64,000 bases of DNA from Paludibaculum fermentans (GCF_015277775.1 NZ_CP063849.1:2728001-2792000), one strand, 5' to 3'; numbered from the stretch's first letter, positions 26,135-35,351 are shown. A program made the numbers and translations. Notes: a model not told the origin generated them from the letters alone.

Positions 26135-26728
26135 ATGGCGACAAACTCCGCCAAGGCGTGCATAATGAAGGCGATGGTGGTCCCGGCGGCAATGTCCAAC
26201 CAGGCGCGTATCTCTTACCCCTCCGGCAACCTGGAGGTCTCCCTGCCCTCCCGTAAGAACTGGTTCATCCTGATCTTCCTCGGAATGTGGATGCTCGGCT
26301 GGGCGGTAGGCGAGTTGGGTGTGATTGGGCTGCTTTTCAGCGGCATCGTCCAGGGGCCGGCTCCGCCCATCATCCTGGCGTGGCTCGTCATGTGGACCAT
26401 CGGCGGGGTGCTGGCGCTGGCCTTCCTGCTGTGGGGTCTCATCGGCCGCGAGGTCGTCACCATCCGCGACAACGCGCTGATCATCCGCCGGCAGATCGGG
26501 CGATTTGGGTTCGACCGTCGATTTGAACTGGCCAAGGTCCGCAATTTGCGCGGCGCCGCGTGGATCACCGATGCGGGCGGAGTCATCGGCTCCATTGGAC
26601 GCTTCAGCGGAGCCGGTACCATCGTCTTTGATTGCGGAGGCTTCACCCACCGCTTCGGCGCTGGTTTGGGGCCGGAGGAAGCTGTCCGGATTGTGGAAGT
26701 TCTAGTCCCGCACTGCGTCTGGCGGTAA
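26135..26728 (+). CDS. Two-TM protein with PH-like domain, hypothetical
   Basis: This is a membrane protein of up to 197 residues. Two hydrophobic segments (about 43-68 and 78-103) precede a C-terminal beta-rich domain (GREVVTIRDNALIIRRQIG, then FELAKVRNLRGAAW) of the kind called bacterial PH-like. The start is uncertain: ATGs at 26135, 26165 (AAGG 8 nt upstream) and 26192 are all possible; the longest is given. Its stop is 2 nt from that of the convergent hypothetical gene. Function unknown. Confidence 0.8.
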   Translation: MATNSAKACIMKAMVVPAAMSNQARISYPSGNLEVSLPSRKNWFILIFLGMWMLGWAVGELGVIGLLFSGIVQGPAPPIILAWLVMWTIGGVLALAFLLWGLIGREVVTIRDNALIIRRQIGRFGFDRRFELAKVRNLRGAAWITDAGGVIGSIGRFSGAGTIVFDCGGFTHRFGAGLGPEEAVRIVEVLVPHCVWR

Positions 26729-26730
26729 GC

Positions 26731-27072
26731 TCAGCGGACGGTCGCCAAGAGCCATAGCGCGAAGCCGATCGCCCCGCAGACGGCGATCTCCGCGGCCAGC
26801 CGCAACGAATAGGCCTTCTTCGCGGCGGGCTTGGCGGGCAGTTCCTGCTGCTTCGCGTGTTCCCGCTCCTCGATGATCCGGCGCAGATAGTCACGCCCGG
26901 CTTCGTCCGCAATGACGACGGTCTGGCATTCCTTGCTGTCGAGCGCACGCACGCACCGTGCGCGCAGGACGGCAGGCATGTCGTCCAACGTGTCGAATAC
27001 TTCCGTACCTTCCCGTGTGGAGGTCAGCACCACGGAGAGGTGCCACGTCCTGGGTTCGCCGGCTTCCTTCAT
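26731..27072 (-). CDS. Tail-anchored hypothetical protein
   Basis: This 113-residue protein has a cytoplasmic part (WHLSVVLTSTREGTEVFDTL, then CQTVVIADEAGRDYLRRIIE) and a single C-terminal hydrophobic segment (about 92-112), so it is probably tail-anchored in the inner membrane. No family is recognised. It is convergent with the bPH-like gene and lies 29 bp downstream of where the LysR gene begins its end region on the same strand. Confidence 0.7.
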   Translation of the reverse strand: MKEAGEPRTWHLSVVLTSTREGTEVFDTLDDMPAVLRARCVRALDSKECQTVVIADEAGRDYLRRIIEEREHAKQQELPAKPAAKKAYSLRLAAEIAVCGAIGFALWLLATVR

Positions 27073-27101
27073 TGCAATACCTGATCGTTATCTATCTAAT
27101 A

Positions 27102-28037
27102 TCATCGCGGACCGCCGGGCGCCACCCCCGCAAACTGTGAAGCTTCCGGATGCGGCACATTCGCCCGGTTCATGACGGTCTGGATGAACCCTAACCCAGC
27201 TTTCGACAGAGCCTTGTCTTTTCTGTAGACCAGGCCCAGACGCCGCATCACCGGATCGGGGGCGAGCGACACCGCTTTGAACTGGCCGGCCACCACGCCT
27301 TCCTGGAAATGCGAGGCCGCCATGAACGATAAACCCATGCCCGCCAGCACGAAGCGCTTGATCATCTCGGTGGAGTCCAGCTCCATCGAGATCTGGATCA
27401 GGTCTTCCACCGGCTCCAACCACTGGTTCATTTTGCTGCGCGTCGCGCCGCCCTTCGGCAGCAGCAGCGGATAGGGCACCACGTCCTGGCAACTGACCGC
27501 GGGCAGCGCCGCCAGCGGATGATCCGCCGGAGTCAGCAGCTTGATCTCGTCGGTGTAGACCTGCAATACCTGCAGCTTCTTGTCCTGCACGGGCAACTGC
27601 GCGAACCCGAAGTCGGCCAGGTTGTCCAGGACCGCCTCGGTCACGTGGCCGCCGTAGCTGCGGTCTACGAGAAGCTGCACGTTGGGAAACCGCTTCTTGT
27701 ACTCCGAAAACACGTTCGGCAGTACGTAGATGCAAGTGGCTTCGTTGGCCGCAATTACCAGCTCGCCGCGTGGTACGCGTTCCAGTTCATTGATCGAGTT
27801 CTGCGCCCGGCGGCGCAGGTCGAGAATCTGTTCAGCATAATCGCAAAAGATACGCCCGGCCGGAGTGAGTTGAATGCGCGTACCCAGCCGCTCGAAGAGC
27901 GAGGTGTTCAGCTCCTGCTCGAGCTGGCGGATTTGCGCACTGATTGCCGGCTGCGTGCGGAAACACGTCTGCGCAGCCTTGGAAAAACTCTTCAGGCGGA
28001 CAATCTCCAGGAACGTGTGGAGTTGGTCTAGATCCAT
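27102..28037 (-). CDS. LysR-family transcriptional regulator
   Basis: This 311-residue regulator has an N-terminal winged helix-turn-helix (MDLDQLHTFLEIVRLKSFSK, then RTQPAISAQIRQLEQEL) and a periplasmic-binding-like effector domain (about 90-295). It resembles the CysL/CysB branch in its helix sequence. It is divergent from the TIGR03790-family gene (170 bp spacer), the usual layout of a LysR gene and a target. A second LysR protein with a similar DNA-binding helix lies at 52.5 kb. The effector is unknown. Confidence 0.92.
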   Translation of the reverse strand: MDLDQLHTFLEIVRLKSFSKAAQTCFRTQPAISAQIRQLEQELNTSLFERLGTRIQLTPAGRIFCDYAEQILDLRRRAQNSINELERVPRGELVIAANEATCIYVLPNVFSEYKKRFPNVQLLVDRSYGGHVTEAVLDNLADFGFAQLPVQDKKLQVLQVYTDEIKLLTPADHPLAALPAVSCQDVVPYPLLLPKGGATRSKMNQWLEPVEDLIQISMELDSTEMIKRFVLAGMGLSFMAASHFQEGVVAGQFKAVSLAPDPVMRRLGLVYRKDKALSKAGLGFIQTVMNRANVPHPEASQFAGVAPGGPR

Positions 28038-28207
28038 TCGGGGGCTCGTCTGAAGGGCGCCTGCAAATTGGAATGCAACTTGCAGGGGTGATCATACCAT
28101 ATTACCATCGAGATGGGGATGTTTAGCTCGGCCTCACTTCGAATACAAGTCCCCCGCGAACGCGCTGTCCTCCATTCCACGACTTCCGGCTCGCTGATAT
28201 TCCTGCA

Positions 28208-29308
28208 ATGACTCTACCGACAGCGACGCGGCTGTTCGTCCTTCTCTCCGCGGCTGCCGGCGCGTGCGGTGCCCTGACCCCGGCGGATGTGCTGATTCTC
28301 GGCAACCGCAACTCCTCGGTCTCGAAGTCGATCACCGAGTACTACGCCCGCCAGCGAGGCATTCCGAAAGACCAGGTTCTGCTGTTGGGCATGCCGGTAG
28401 CCGAGGAGATCTCGCGGGCCGAATACGACAGCCACATCGCGGGACCGATGGCCTCGTTCCTGCGCAAGCGCAAGTGGGAGGACCGCATTCTCGTGATCGT
28501 CACCACGTCCGGCGTCCCTTTGAAGATCAAAGGCTCGCAGGGCCCCACTGGCACGGCGGCGTCGGTGGATTCGGAACTCGCCGCGCTCTACGGCGACCTG
28601 AAGGGCACTCCGCACCCGATACCGGGCCCCATGCCGAATCCGTTCTACGGCAGCGACCGCCCGTTCTCGCACCCGGAGTTCCCGCTCTACCTGGTGACCC
28701 GTTTGACCGGCTACACCTTTCAGGACGTGCGCGGGCTGATCGATCGCGCCCTGCGGGCCCGCAATCGCGGCATCGTCGTCCTCGACCAGCACTATCCCGG
28801 CATGGAGCTCGGGGACAACTGGCTGTTCCGCGCCACGCTCCACCTGCCCAAGGACCGCGTGCTGCATGAAGAAACGGAAAACGTGGTCTATGGAGCCAAG
28901 TTCGTCATCGGCTACGCCAGTTGGGGCTCGAACGACAAAAAGCGCCATGAGCGCGACGTGAAGTTCGAATACCTGCCGGGGGCCATCGTGACGGAGTTCG
29001 TCTCGACCGACGGGCGGACGTTCCAGGAGCCCCCCGCCAGTTGGGTGCCAGGCGGGTCGTGGGAAAACCGGGCCGACCACTTCGCCGGCTCACCGCAGAC
29101 CTTGTCGGCCGACTTCATCCGGCAGGGCGCCACCGGCGTTTCCGGCCACGTCTACGAGCCCTACCTTCAGCAGACGCCGCACCCGGAGGTGCTCTTCCCT
29201 GCCTACCTCTCCGGCAAAACCCTGGCCGAGAGCTTCTGGTCGTCCATCCCCGTGCTGAGCTGGATGAACATCGTCGTGGGCGACCCGCTGTGCCGCCTGG
29301 CGCCCTAA
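28208..29308 (+). CDS. TIGR03790-family secreted protein
   Basis: This 366-residue protein has a signal peptide (about 1-22, ending GACGA). It follows the TIGR03790 pattern: DVLILGNRNSSVSKSITEYY near the N-terminus, then RILVIVTTSGVPLKIKG, PNPFYGSDRPFSHPEFPLYL and the late DFIRQGATGVSGHVYEPY segment. The family is of unknown function and is common in Acidobacteriota and Planctomycetes; a hydrolase-like role has been suggested but not shown. It is preceded by the divergent LysR gene and followed, 43 bp on, by the NAD(P)-binding protein. Confidence 0.85.
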   Translation: MTLPTATRLFVLLSAAAGACGALTPADVLILGNRNSSVSKSITEYYARQRGIPKDQVLLLGMPVAEEISRAEYDSHIAGPMASFLRKRKWEDRILVIVTTSGVPLKIKGSQGPTGTAASVDSELAALYGDLKGTPHPIPGPMPNPFYGSDRPFSHPEFPLYLVTRLTGYTFQDVRGLIDRALRARNRGIVVLDQHYPGMELGDNWLFRATLHLPKDRVLHEETENVVYGAKFVIGYASWGSNDKKRHERDVKFEYLPGAIVTEFVSTDGRTFQEPPASWVPGGSWENRADHFAGSPQTLSADFIRQGATGVSGHVYEPYLQQTPHPEVLFPAYLSGKTLAESFWSSIPVLSWMNIVVGDPLCRLAP

Positions 29309-29351
29309 ACCGGCAATGCCTTCCCTGCGTTGCAGGGTATCCTTTCTGAAT

Positions 29352-29984
29352 ATGTCGCGAAACGTCGCTGTGCTGGCCGGCTCCACCGGGCTTACCGGGA
29401 GATACCTGCGGGAAGTACTGGAAGAGGATGCCTTTTACGATGGGGTCCAGGCGTTGACGCGCCAGGATCGGCTGGAATCCCTGGAAGCGAGCCAGCTCCC
29501 CGGAGCGACGCACCTCTTCTGCTGCCTGGGCACGACGATTAAGGCGGCAGGGAGCAAGGCTGCCCTCCGGCAAGTGGATTTCGACTATGTCGTACGCTTT
29601 GCCAAGGCCGGACGCGAAGCCGGAGCCACGCGCCTGATGGTGGTCTCCAGCGTCGGGGCCAATGCCCGCTCGGGCACGTTCTATTTGAAGGTGAAGGGCG
29701 AAATGGAAGAGGCGCTCGCCGGGATGGGCTTCGAGGCCCTGCACATTTTCCGGCCGGGCGTGCTGATGGGGAGCCGACCGGACGCTCGCCCGCGTGAACT
29801 GTGGGGCATTCGCCTGCTGCGTGCCGTGGAATGGGCGATGGGGGGCAGCTTGCGAAAGTACCGGCCCATGCCCGTGGGCGTCCTCGCCTCGGCGATGGCC
29901 GTCGCGGGCGAACGCGGAGCCACCGGTCAGCACATCCACCACTTCGATGAAATCTACGGATTGGCGGGCGGCGGCGCGTGGTAA
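29352..29984 (+). CDS. NAD(P)H-binding atypical SDR protein (HTATIP2/YbjT-like)
   Basis: This 210-residue Rossmann protein starts with NVAVLAGSTGLTGRYL, the glycine-rich nucleotide site of atypical short-chain dehydrogenases. It continues with HLFCCLGTTIKAAGSKAALR and LMVVSSVGANARSGTFYLKV; a catalytic Tyr-Lys pair is present (FYLKVK). The start at 29352 begins the Rossmann strand, and the upstream alternative adds unlikely residues. Likely a quinone- or sugar-linked reductase; the substrate is not known. Confidence 0.85.
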   Translation: MSRNVAVLAGSTGLTGRYLREVLEEDAFYDGVQALTRQDRLESLEASQLPGATHLFCCLGTTIKAAGSKAALRQVDFDYVVRFAKAGREAGATRLMVVSSVGANARSGTFYLKVKGEMEEALAGMGFEALHIFRPGVLMGSRPDARPRELWGIRLLRAVEWAMGGSLRKYRPMPVGVLASAMAVAGERGATGQHIHHFDEIYGLAGGGAW

Positions 29985-30008
29985 CCCGCGGATATCGTAC
30001 TTAAGCCG

Positions 30009-30785
30009 CTACTTTTTAAAGACGCGCGACCAGAAGCCGGTCTTCCTTGGTTTCGCGGGCGGAGGAAAGTCCTTGAGGTCAAGCGCCTCGCCGCGCACCG
30101 CCGCCGCCGGATGCTCAATAAACAGCAGTTCCGCCAGGCGTGGAGAGTAGTTCTCGCAGATCCAGTGAAAGGCGACATCCAGGCGCGGGGGACGGCCGCG
30201 CAGGTCGTGCGCGTCCGACGCGATGAAGTGGACCAGCCCCAGGTCGAGCAACTGCTTGGCGAACTCCTCAGCCTTCTTGCCGAACAGGCCCAGCAGCGAC
30301 TGCCCGGTCACCTGCATGTACCGCCCTTGGGCCACCCACTCCTGCACCAGTTCGAGCCGCTGCCGGAGCAGAGGATTCCGCTCTGGATGGGTCAGGATGA
30401 TCTTCATCCCCGCATCTTCCAACTGGGTCCAGAGGGACCCGGTGTTGGGAAAGATGGTGATGTCGGAGAGCTCCATTAAGAGGTAGCCCTTCTGGTTGAT
30501 GGTGTACTTCATCGGCTCGCGCAGCGCGGCCTCGATGTTGTCGAACATCAGGTGGAAGTCGCAGCCTCGCACCAGTTGGATGCCGGGGCCGGCCAGCGCC
30601 CGCGCCTCCGCCAACAACTCCTCGACGCGCGCGGCGTCATAGGTATACTGCGTATCGGCGTGGGGGGAAGCGACCAGAATCGTGGTGCCATGGGCCCTGG
30701 CCATGCGGATCATCTCGACGGTCTCATCCATCGATTTCGAACCATCGTCAATGCCCGGTAGTACGTGGGAGTGAATATCGACCAT
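30009..30785 (-). CDS. CpsB/CapC-family PHP-domain tyrosine phosphatase
   Basis: This 258-residue metal-dependent protein-tyrosine phosphatase dephosphorylates capsule/EPS bacterial tyrosine kinases. Metal-binding motifs are MVDIHSHVLPGIDDGS at the very start, ATILVASPHADTQ-like TILVASPHADT, LTHPERNP and FIASDAHDL. The start at 30785 was chosen because the first motif begins at residue 2. The partner kinase is not in the window. The C-terminal tail (KPRKTGFWSRVFKK) is basic. It is convergent with the preceding oxidoreductase gene (24 nt apart). Confidence 0.93.
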   Translation of the reverse strand: MVDIHSHVLPGIDDGSKSMDETVEMIRMARAHGTTILVASPHADTQYTYDAARVEELLAEARALAGPGIQLVRGCDFHLMFDNIEAALREPMKYTINQKGYLLMELSDITIFPNTGSLWTQLEDAGMKIILTHPERNPLLRQRLELVQEWVAQGRYMQVTGQSLLGLFGKKAEEFAKQLLDLGLVHFIASDAHDLRGRPPRLDVAFHWICENYSPRLAELLFIEHPAAAVRGEALDLKDFPPPAKPRKTGFWSRVFKK

Positions 30786-30972
30786 GCTGCGAGTTCTTTC
30801 ATTGTAGGGGATGCGGCCGGAGCGCCAGCAGGACAAAAAGTCCTACCTGCCCAGCGGTACTGGACAATCTGTCCTACCATCCATCGAATGTCCTAAAGTG
30901 AATGCCTCACCGGACCGATACAAAGAGGTGAAACAAAGCGGTTGGTGCGCAGGACGGGAACGAGGCTCCTGT

Positions 30973-30988
30973 TGGCCGCTTTCTTGCA
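30973..30988 (+). promoter_or_regulatory. Sigma-54-like promoter
   Basis: TGGCCGCTTTCTTGCA has the invariant GG (30974-30975) and GC (30986-30987) separated by 10 nt. It carries TGGC and TTGCA in the right places, and the only major departure from TGGCAC-N5-TTGCA is one base. Transcription would start near 30999, 29 nt before the HD-GYP/GGDEF gene. No enhancer site was looked for beyond this. Confidence 0.5.
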
Positions 30989-31027
30989 TACAACTCCTTA
31001 ATCGAACTTTTATCTGCCTCACTCAGC

Positions 31028-33424
31028 ATGACGAAAAAGGCCAAGGTCTACCAATCTCTGATTCTTCTGCTCGGATTGGCGTTGGCCGTCCGTCAGAGCC
31101 TGGTTTCATCAGGCGGCAATGACCGCTTGTTTCTGTCCTATTTCGCACTGACGATCGTCACATCGTTGATGCGTCTCGGCGTCCCAACGGCCGCCGGAAC
31201 CATTTCCATCGGTTTCATCTTCATCCTGGCCAGCCTGGCGCAGCTCAGCATGGGCCAGACGATCACCATCGGCATCACGGGCACCATCATCCATTACCTG
31301 CGGGATACGAAGGCGCGCATCGATTGGCTGTCGCTTTCGTTCCAGACCGCGGTGGTGGTGCTGGGCATTGAAGCCGCCCATCTTGCCTTCGATCGCATCA
31401 TGCAGCTGCTGCCCAACAGCGGGGTGGCGGCGGGCCTGCCCCTGGCCGGCACAATCCTGTTTCTGGTCACCGCGTTCCCGCTGGCCGCCACGACCGCCAT
31501 GAAAGAGCGGGAGTTGCTGCGGCGCGTCTGGCACAACCGCTTTTTGTGGTCGTTGCCATACTATCTGGCCGGCGCGGCCCTGGCCGGTTTGTTGACCGCC
31601 GTGGTGCAACTGCCGCTGTGGCAGACCGCGGTCATCATCGTCCCGTTGCTGTTCCTGGTTTACCGGGCGTACGGACTGCAGATCGATTCGCTGGCCCGCG
31701 AGCGCCAGCACGCCGAGGAACTCGCCACCCTGCAGCTCAGCATGGTGGAGGCGCTGGCCCTGGCGGTTGAGTCCAAGGAGATGAGCGCGGTCGACCATTT
31801 ACACCGCATGGCGACCTACGCGGTGACGCTGGGACGGGCCGTGGGTCTGCGCGAACCCGAATTGCGGGCGTTGCGGACGGCGGCCGTGCTGCACGACATC
31901 GGCCAGGTGGCGGTTCCGGACCACATCATCATGAAACCGGGCCGCCTGACCCCGGAAGAGTATGAACGGCTGAAAGTGCATCCCGACGTAGGCGGCGACA
32001 TCATTGAACGGGCGAACTTCCCTTACGCGGTGGCGCCCATCGTCCGGGCGCACCATGAGCGCTGGGACGGCAATGGCTACCCGTTGGGTTTGAAAGGCGA
32101 GCAAATCCCGCTGGAGGCACGCGTGCTCGCCGCGGTGGACACGTTTGTGGCGCTCTGCTCGGATCGCCATCATCGCCGGGCGCTGCCCACTGAGAAGGCC
32201 ATGGCCATCGTGCGCCAGGAATCCGGGCGGGGCCTGGATCCCACGGTGGTGGCAGCCCTGGACCGGATCTATATTCAGTTGAGCGACGAGGCCAAGGCCA
32301 GTCCGGTTGTCCCGCCGCGCATCGTGAAAGGCAAGGACGGGAAAGCCCTGACAGTGGAGGCGGCCGATGAGACGCCGGCGTTCCTGGCCACCATTGCAGC
32401 GGCGCGCCAGGAGGAGCAGTCCCTGCTGGAGTTCACACAGATTCTGGGCAGTTCCCTCAATCTGCACGAAACCCTCTCGGCCATCTCGCGCAGATTCCGC
32501 AAGCAGATCCCGTTCGACACACTGGTGCTGTACCTGTGCAACGAGAAGCGGCTGGAGGCATCGTTCATCGATGGCGAGAACTTCTCGCTGTTCAACGGCC
32601 TCAGCATGGAGAAAGGGGAGGGCCTCAGCGGCGGGGTGGCGGAACGGCGCAAACCGCTGCTGAATGAAGACCCGGCGGCGGAACCGCTGGCCGGACGCTC
32701 GCCGGAAAAGGCCGCGCGCCTGAAGTCGGCCATGTCAGTCCCCTTGGAAGGTCCGCGCGGGGTAGTGGGCGTGCTCACTTTCTATGCCGAAAAGCGTGAG
32801 GCCTTCACGCAGCCGCAGCTCGGCCTGCTGCTCGCCCTGACCCCCAAGCTCTCGGTGACCGTGGAAAACTCGCTGCTGTTCCGGGCGGCCGAGAACCAGG
32901 CTTCGTTCGACTTCCTCACCGGGTTGCCGAACGCCGGTTCACTGTTCCTGCATCTGCAGAACGAACTGTCGCGATCGGCCCGCAACAGCGCCACGCTGGC
33001 GGTGCTGGTTTGTGACCTGGACGGCTTCAAACAGGTGAACGACCGGTTTGGGCACCTCACCGGCAACAAACTACTGCAGGGTGTGGCGGCCGGATTCAAG
33101 GAATCGTGCCGCGAGTACGACTTCGTGGCCCGCCTGGGCGGCGACGAGTTCGTCATTGTCCTGCCCGGCGCGACGGACGAAGCGGTGAAGACCCGCCGGA
33201 AGCGCTTCTCCGAGATGGTGGAGAAGGTCGCCTTCGACCTGTGCACGGAACGCGTCGCGTCCCTGAGCGTGGGGATCGCCTTCTACCCGAAGGACGGCCG
33301 GTCGGCCGAGGAACTGCTCGCCAAGGCAGATGAGCTGATGTACCAGGACAAGACCGTGCGGAAAGCACTGAAGGCCGGCATGGTGGGCGAGACCGCGCAC
33401 TCCTGGCTGACCAGTACGGACTAA
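31028..33424 (+). CDS. Membrane HD-GYP / GAF / GGDEF cyclic-di-GMP protein
   Basis: This 798-residue protein can in principle both break and make c-di-GMP. Residues 1-225 hold about seven hydrophobic segments, then a coiled linker. The HD-GYP phosphodiesterase domain (about 235-420) has VLHDIGQVAVPDH and HHERWDGNGYPLGLKG, with the metal His/Asp pair and GYP. A GAF domain spans about 465-625. The GGDEF cyclase domain (about 630-785) has an intact active site LGGDEFVIVL (near residue 703) and, five residues upstream, REYD, an RxxD inhibitory site. A sigma-54-like promoter precedes it. No good ribosome site is seen before the ATG. Standing alone, it is probably a key c-di-GMP node. Confidence 0.95.
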   Translation: MTKKAKVYQSLILLLGLALAVRQSLVSSGGNDRLFLSYFALTIVTSLMRLGVPTAAGTISIGFIFILASLAQLSMGQTITIGITGTIIHYLRDTKARIDWLSLSFQTAVVVLGIEAAHLAFDRIMQLLPNSGVAAGLPLAGTILFLVTAFPLAATTAMKERELLRRVWHNRFLWSLPYYLAGAALAGLLTAVVQLPLWQTAVIIVPLLFLVYRAYGLQIDSLARERQHAEELATLQLSMVEALALAVESKEMSAVDHLHRMATYAVTLGRAVGLREPELRALRTAAVLHDIGQVAVPDHIIMKPGRLTPEEYERLKVHPDVGGDIIERANFPYAVAPIVRAHHERWDGNGYPLGLKGEQIPLEARVLAAVDTFVALCSDRHHRRALPTEKAMAIVRQESGRGLDPTVVAALDRIYIQLSDEAKASPVVPPRIVKGKDGKALTVEAADETPAFLATIAAARQEEQSLLEFTQILGSSLNLHETLSAISRRFRKQIPFDTLVLYLCNEKRLEASFIDGENFSLFNGLSMEKGEGLSGGVAERRKPLLNEDPAAEPLAGRSPEKAARLKSAMSVPLEGPRGVVGVLTFYAEKREAFTQPQLGLLLALTPKLSVTVENSLLFRAAENQASFDFLTGLPNAGSLFLHLQNELSRSARNSATLAVLVCDLDGFKQVNDRFGHLTGNKLLQGVAAGFKESCREYDFVARLGGDEFVIVLPGATDEAVKTRRKRFSEMVEKVAFDLCTERVASLSVGIAFYPKDGRSAEELLAKADELMYQDKTVRKALKAGMVGETAHSWLTSTD

Positions 33425-33429
33425 GGCAA

Positions 33430-33945
33430 CTACCGCTTGGGCGGCGCGTTGCCGAATTCCGTTGCCATTCCGTCGGCATCCTGAATCTTGAGCGTCAGCC
33501 CCTTGCGGGTCTGGAACACCTTCTCAGAGAGGGTGAACCCGGCCGCGGCGGTGCGATCCTCTTCCACTCCGCTATTGAGCCGGTCGCGCTCCTTGAGCAT
33601 TGGCGTGTAGCGTGTGCCGGCCACCTTGTGGTACTCGAGCACGCGGTCCAGATCCAACTGCGGGACCGTCTGCCCTTCGATCTCCGTCCCGTCGGCCGTG
33701 GTGACCACGATCTTCAACTGCTTCACCTGGAAGATCGTCGAGGAGGGATTCTTCACCCGAAAGTCGACTACGGCCAGGCAGGCATTGTCGTCGGTCGGGA
33801 CGACGCGGACCTTGAGGATGGAGCCTTCCAGCCGGACCTGCGACCCGCGATTCACCAGCAGGGCGACTCCGGCGAGGATTGCCACCGCCATCAGCCCTAA
33901 CATCAGATTGCGGGCCATGGGCGGAAGGCCCGGCGGTTTCATCAT
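33430..33945 (-). CDS. Hypothetical single-TM protein
   Basis: This 171-residue protein has one hydrophobic segment (about 12-32) and a C-terminal beta-rich part (LAVVDFRVKNPSSTIFQVKQ) that resembles LEA14-like immunoglobulin folds. The start is the first ATG of ATGATG at 33945, overlapping the TIM-barrel gene's stop (ATGA). It is the last gene of the minus-strand operon that begins with the receiver-PP2C gene. Likely periplasmic; function unknown. Confidence 0.75.
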   Translation of the reverse strand: MMKPPGLPPMARNLMLGLMAVAILAGVALLVNRGSQVRLEGSILKVRVVPTDDNACLAVVDFRVKNPSSTIFQVKQLKIVVTTADGTEIEGQTVPQLDLDRVLEYHKVAGTRYTPMLKERDRLNSGVEEDRTAAAGFTLSEKVFQTRKGLTLKIQDADGMATEFGNAPPKR

Positions 33946-34868
33946 GCTTTCACCAGCTCCTGGATCTTCTTCATACAAAGGTGAGCTTTCTCAATGAGTG
34001 TGCCGTCGAAGACGTGCGTCTCCAGCCCGACCTTACCGGCGTACCCGTCCTGCTCCAACTGGTGGTAGATGGCCTTCCAATCCAGGAAATCGGGTCCGAT
34101 GACGAGCGCACGCGCCTTCATCTGCACGTTGTGCACGCGTTTGGCGGGCAGCAGCTTGTAGCCGTCCGGCCAGGGCGTCTCCTTGAGTCCGATCGCGTTC
34201 ACCGGATCCCAGTTGATGCCGAAGGCCTTGGAGGGCACGAGTTCGCAGATGCGCTTGAGCTCGGCGGAGGTGCCCACGTTGCAGGAGGCCTCGTTCTCGA
34301 TCAGGAGTTCGACGCCTTCCTTCTCAGCCACCTTGGCCATCTCCTGCAGCACGGCGGCGATCTTGGGCAGGACGCTTTCCGGCTCCTCGACGCGCGAGAA
34401 GGCGAACACGCGAATGCCCTTCACGCCTAGGATGTGCGCGGCCAGAATGGCTTTGTTCAGCGCCACGAAGCGGTCGTCGAACTGCTTTTTGTCCCGTTCC
34501 TCGCGTTTGGCCTTCTCCTCCGCAGTTTCCGGCCGCCGGCGCCTGGGCTCCGTGCCGGGCATGGAGAACTTGAGCATGGGCGTGTTGAGGAACGACACGC
34601 GCAGTTTGGCTTCCTTCAGCGATTTGGCGAAGTCGCGCAGTTCCGGCTCGCCCAGGAAGGCATAGGTGCCACCCTTGCCTGGAATGCCGCGCAGTTCCAC
34701 CCAGTCGATTCCGTACTGTTTTGCAAAGGCAATGGATTCGGCGGGCGATTTGCCCACCTCGTCGGTCAGCAGGCTGATGCGGGAGAGGTCAATGCGATGG
34801 CGGCCCCAGAGGGCTGGCACCGCCAGGGCGCTGCTGAGCGCGGTGGGGAGAAAGGTTCGGCGGAGCAT
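33942..34868 (-). CDS. Secreted sugar-phosphate isomerase/epimerase-like TIM barrel
   Basis: This 308-residue protein has a xylose-isomerase-like AP-endonuclease 2 fold and an N-terminal signal (LRRTFLPTALSSALAVPALW). It has the ISLLTDEVGKSPAESIAFAK start, GVELLIENEASCN for metal binding and GINWDPVNAIG further on. An Arg/Glu-rich insertion (about 100-125) is unusual. Such proteins in Acidobacteriota are secreted and of unknown specificity. The start at 34868 (GGGG just upstream) begins the signal peptide. Confidence 0.88.
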   Translation of the reverse strand: MLRRTFLPTALSSALAVPALWGRHRIDLSRISLLTDEVGKSPAESIAFAKQYGIDWVELRGIPGKGGTYAFLGEPELRDFAKSLKEAKLRVSFLNTPMLKFSMPGTEPRRRRPETAEEKAKREERDKKQFDDRFVALNKAILAAHILGVKGIRVFAFSRVEEPESVLPKIAAVLQEMAKVAEKEGVELLIENEASCNVGTSAELKRICELVPSKAFGINWDPVNAIGLKETPWPDGYKLLPAKRVHNVQMKARALVIGPDFLDWKAIYHQLEQDGYAGKVGLETHVFDGTLIEKAHLCMKKIQELVKA

Positions 34869-34884
34869 GAACCCCAACAGTCTA

Positions 34885-35286
34885 TCAGTGTCGTGGAGCC
34901 ATCGTTGCAGTCCGGTGATCCTCTGGAGCACGGAGGAACAGCGTGCCCGCCAGCATGGGCGGCCCGACCAGCATCACGGCGGTCAGCATGGCTGCGCCAC
35001 CGCTTTGTTGCGTGGCGAAATTCCAGTAGACACCGAACACGACAATGCCCAGGGCCAGCAGGAGGGCTCCGCCTTCCCTGGGAAAGCGCCAGGCCAGGGC
35101 GGTTGCGCCGATGAACAGGATTCCGGGTACGGTTTGTTGAAGGACGTCGGTGAAGGAGGCAAATTCGGCGACGCCGCAGGCGAAACCGAACCAGGTCCAG
35201 AAGGCAGCCCAGCATGCTGAGATAGCCCGAGCCAGACCGGCCTCCCGATGTTGCACGTTCCACAAGGGAAAATGGATGTGCTGCAT
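34885..35286 (-). CDS. Hypothetical membrane protein (3-4 TM)
   Basis: This 133-residue protein has about four hydrophobic segments (starting near 24, 52, 70 and 98) and no recognised domain. ATG 35286 with AGAGGC upstream is chosen over a longer upstream start. It lies in the same minus-strand run as the glycosyltransferase (65 bp upstream) and the TIM-barrel gene (16 bp downstream), so it is probably co-transcribed. Confidence 0.7.
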   Translation of the reverse strand: MQHIHFPLWNVQHREAGLARAISACWAAFWTWFGFACGVAEFASFTDVLQQTVPGILFIGATALAWRFPREGGALLLALGIVVFGVYWNFATQQSGGAAMLTAVMLVGPPMLAGTLFLRAPEDHRTATMAPRH

Positions 35287-35351
35287 GAGCCTCTGGGGCG
35301 AAATTATACGTCCATGTGAGGGCAACCGCAAGAGCCGCAAGGATCAAAAAT

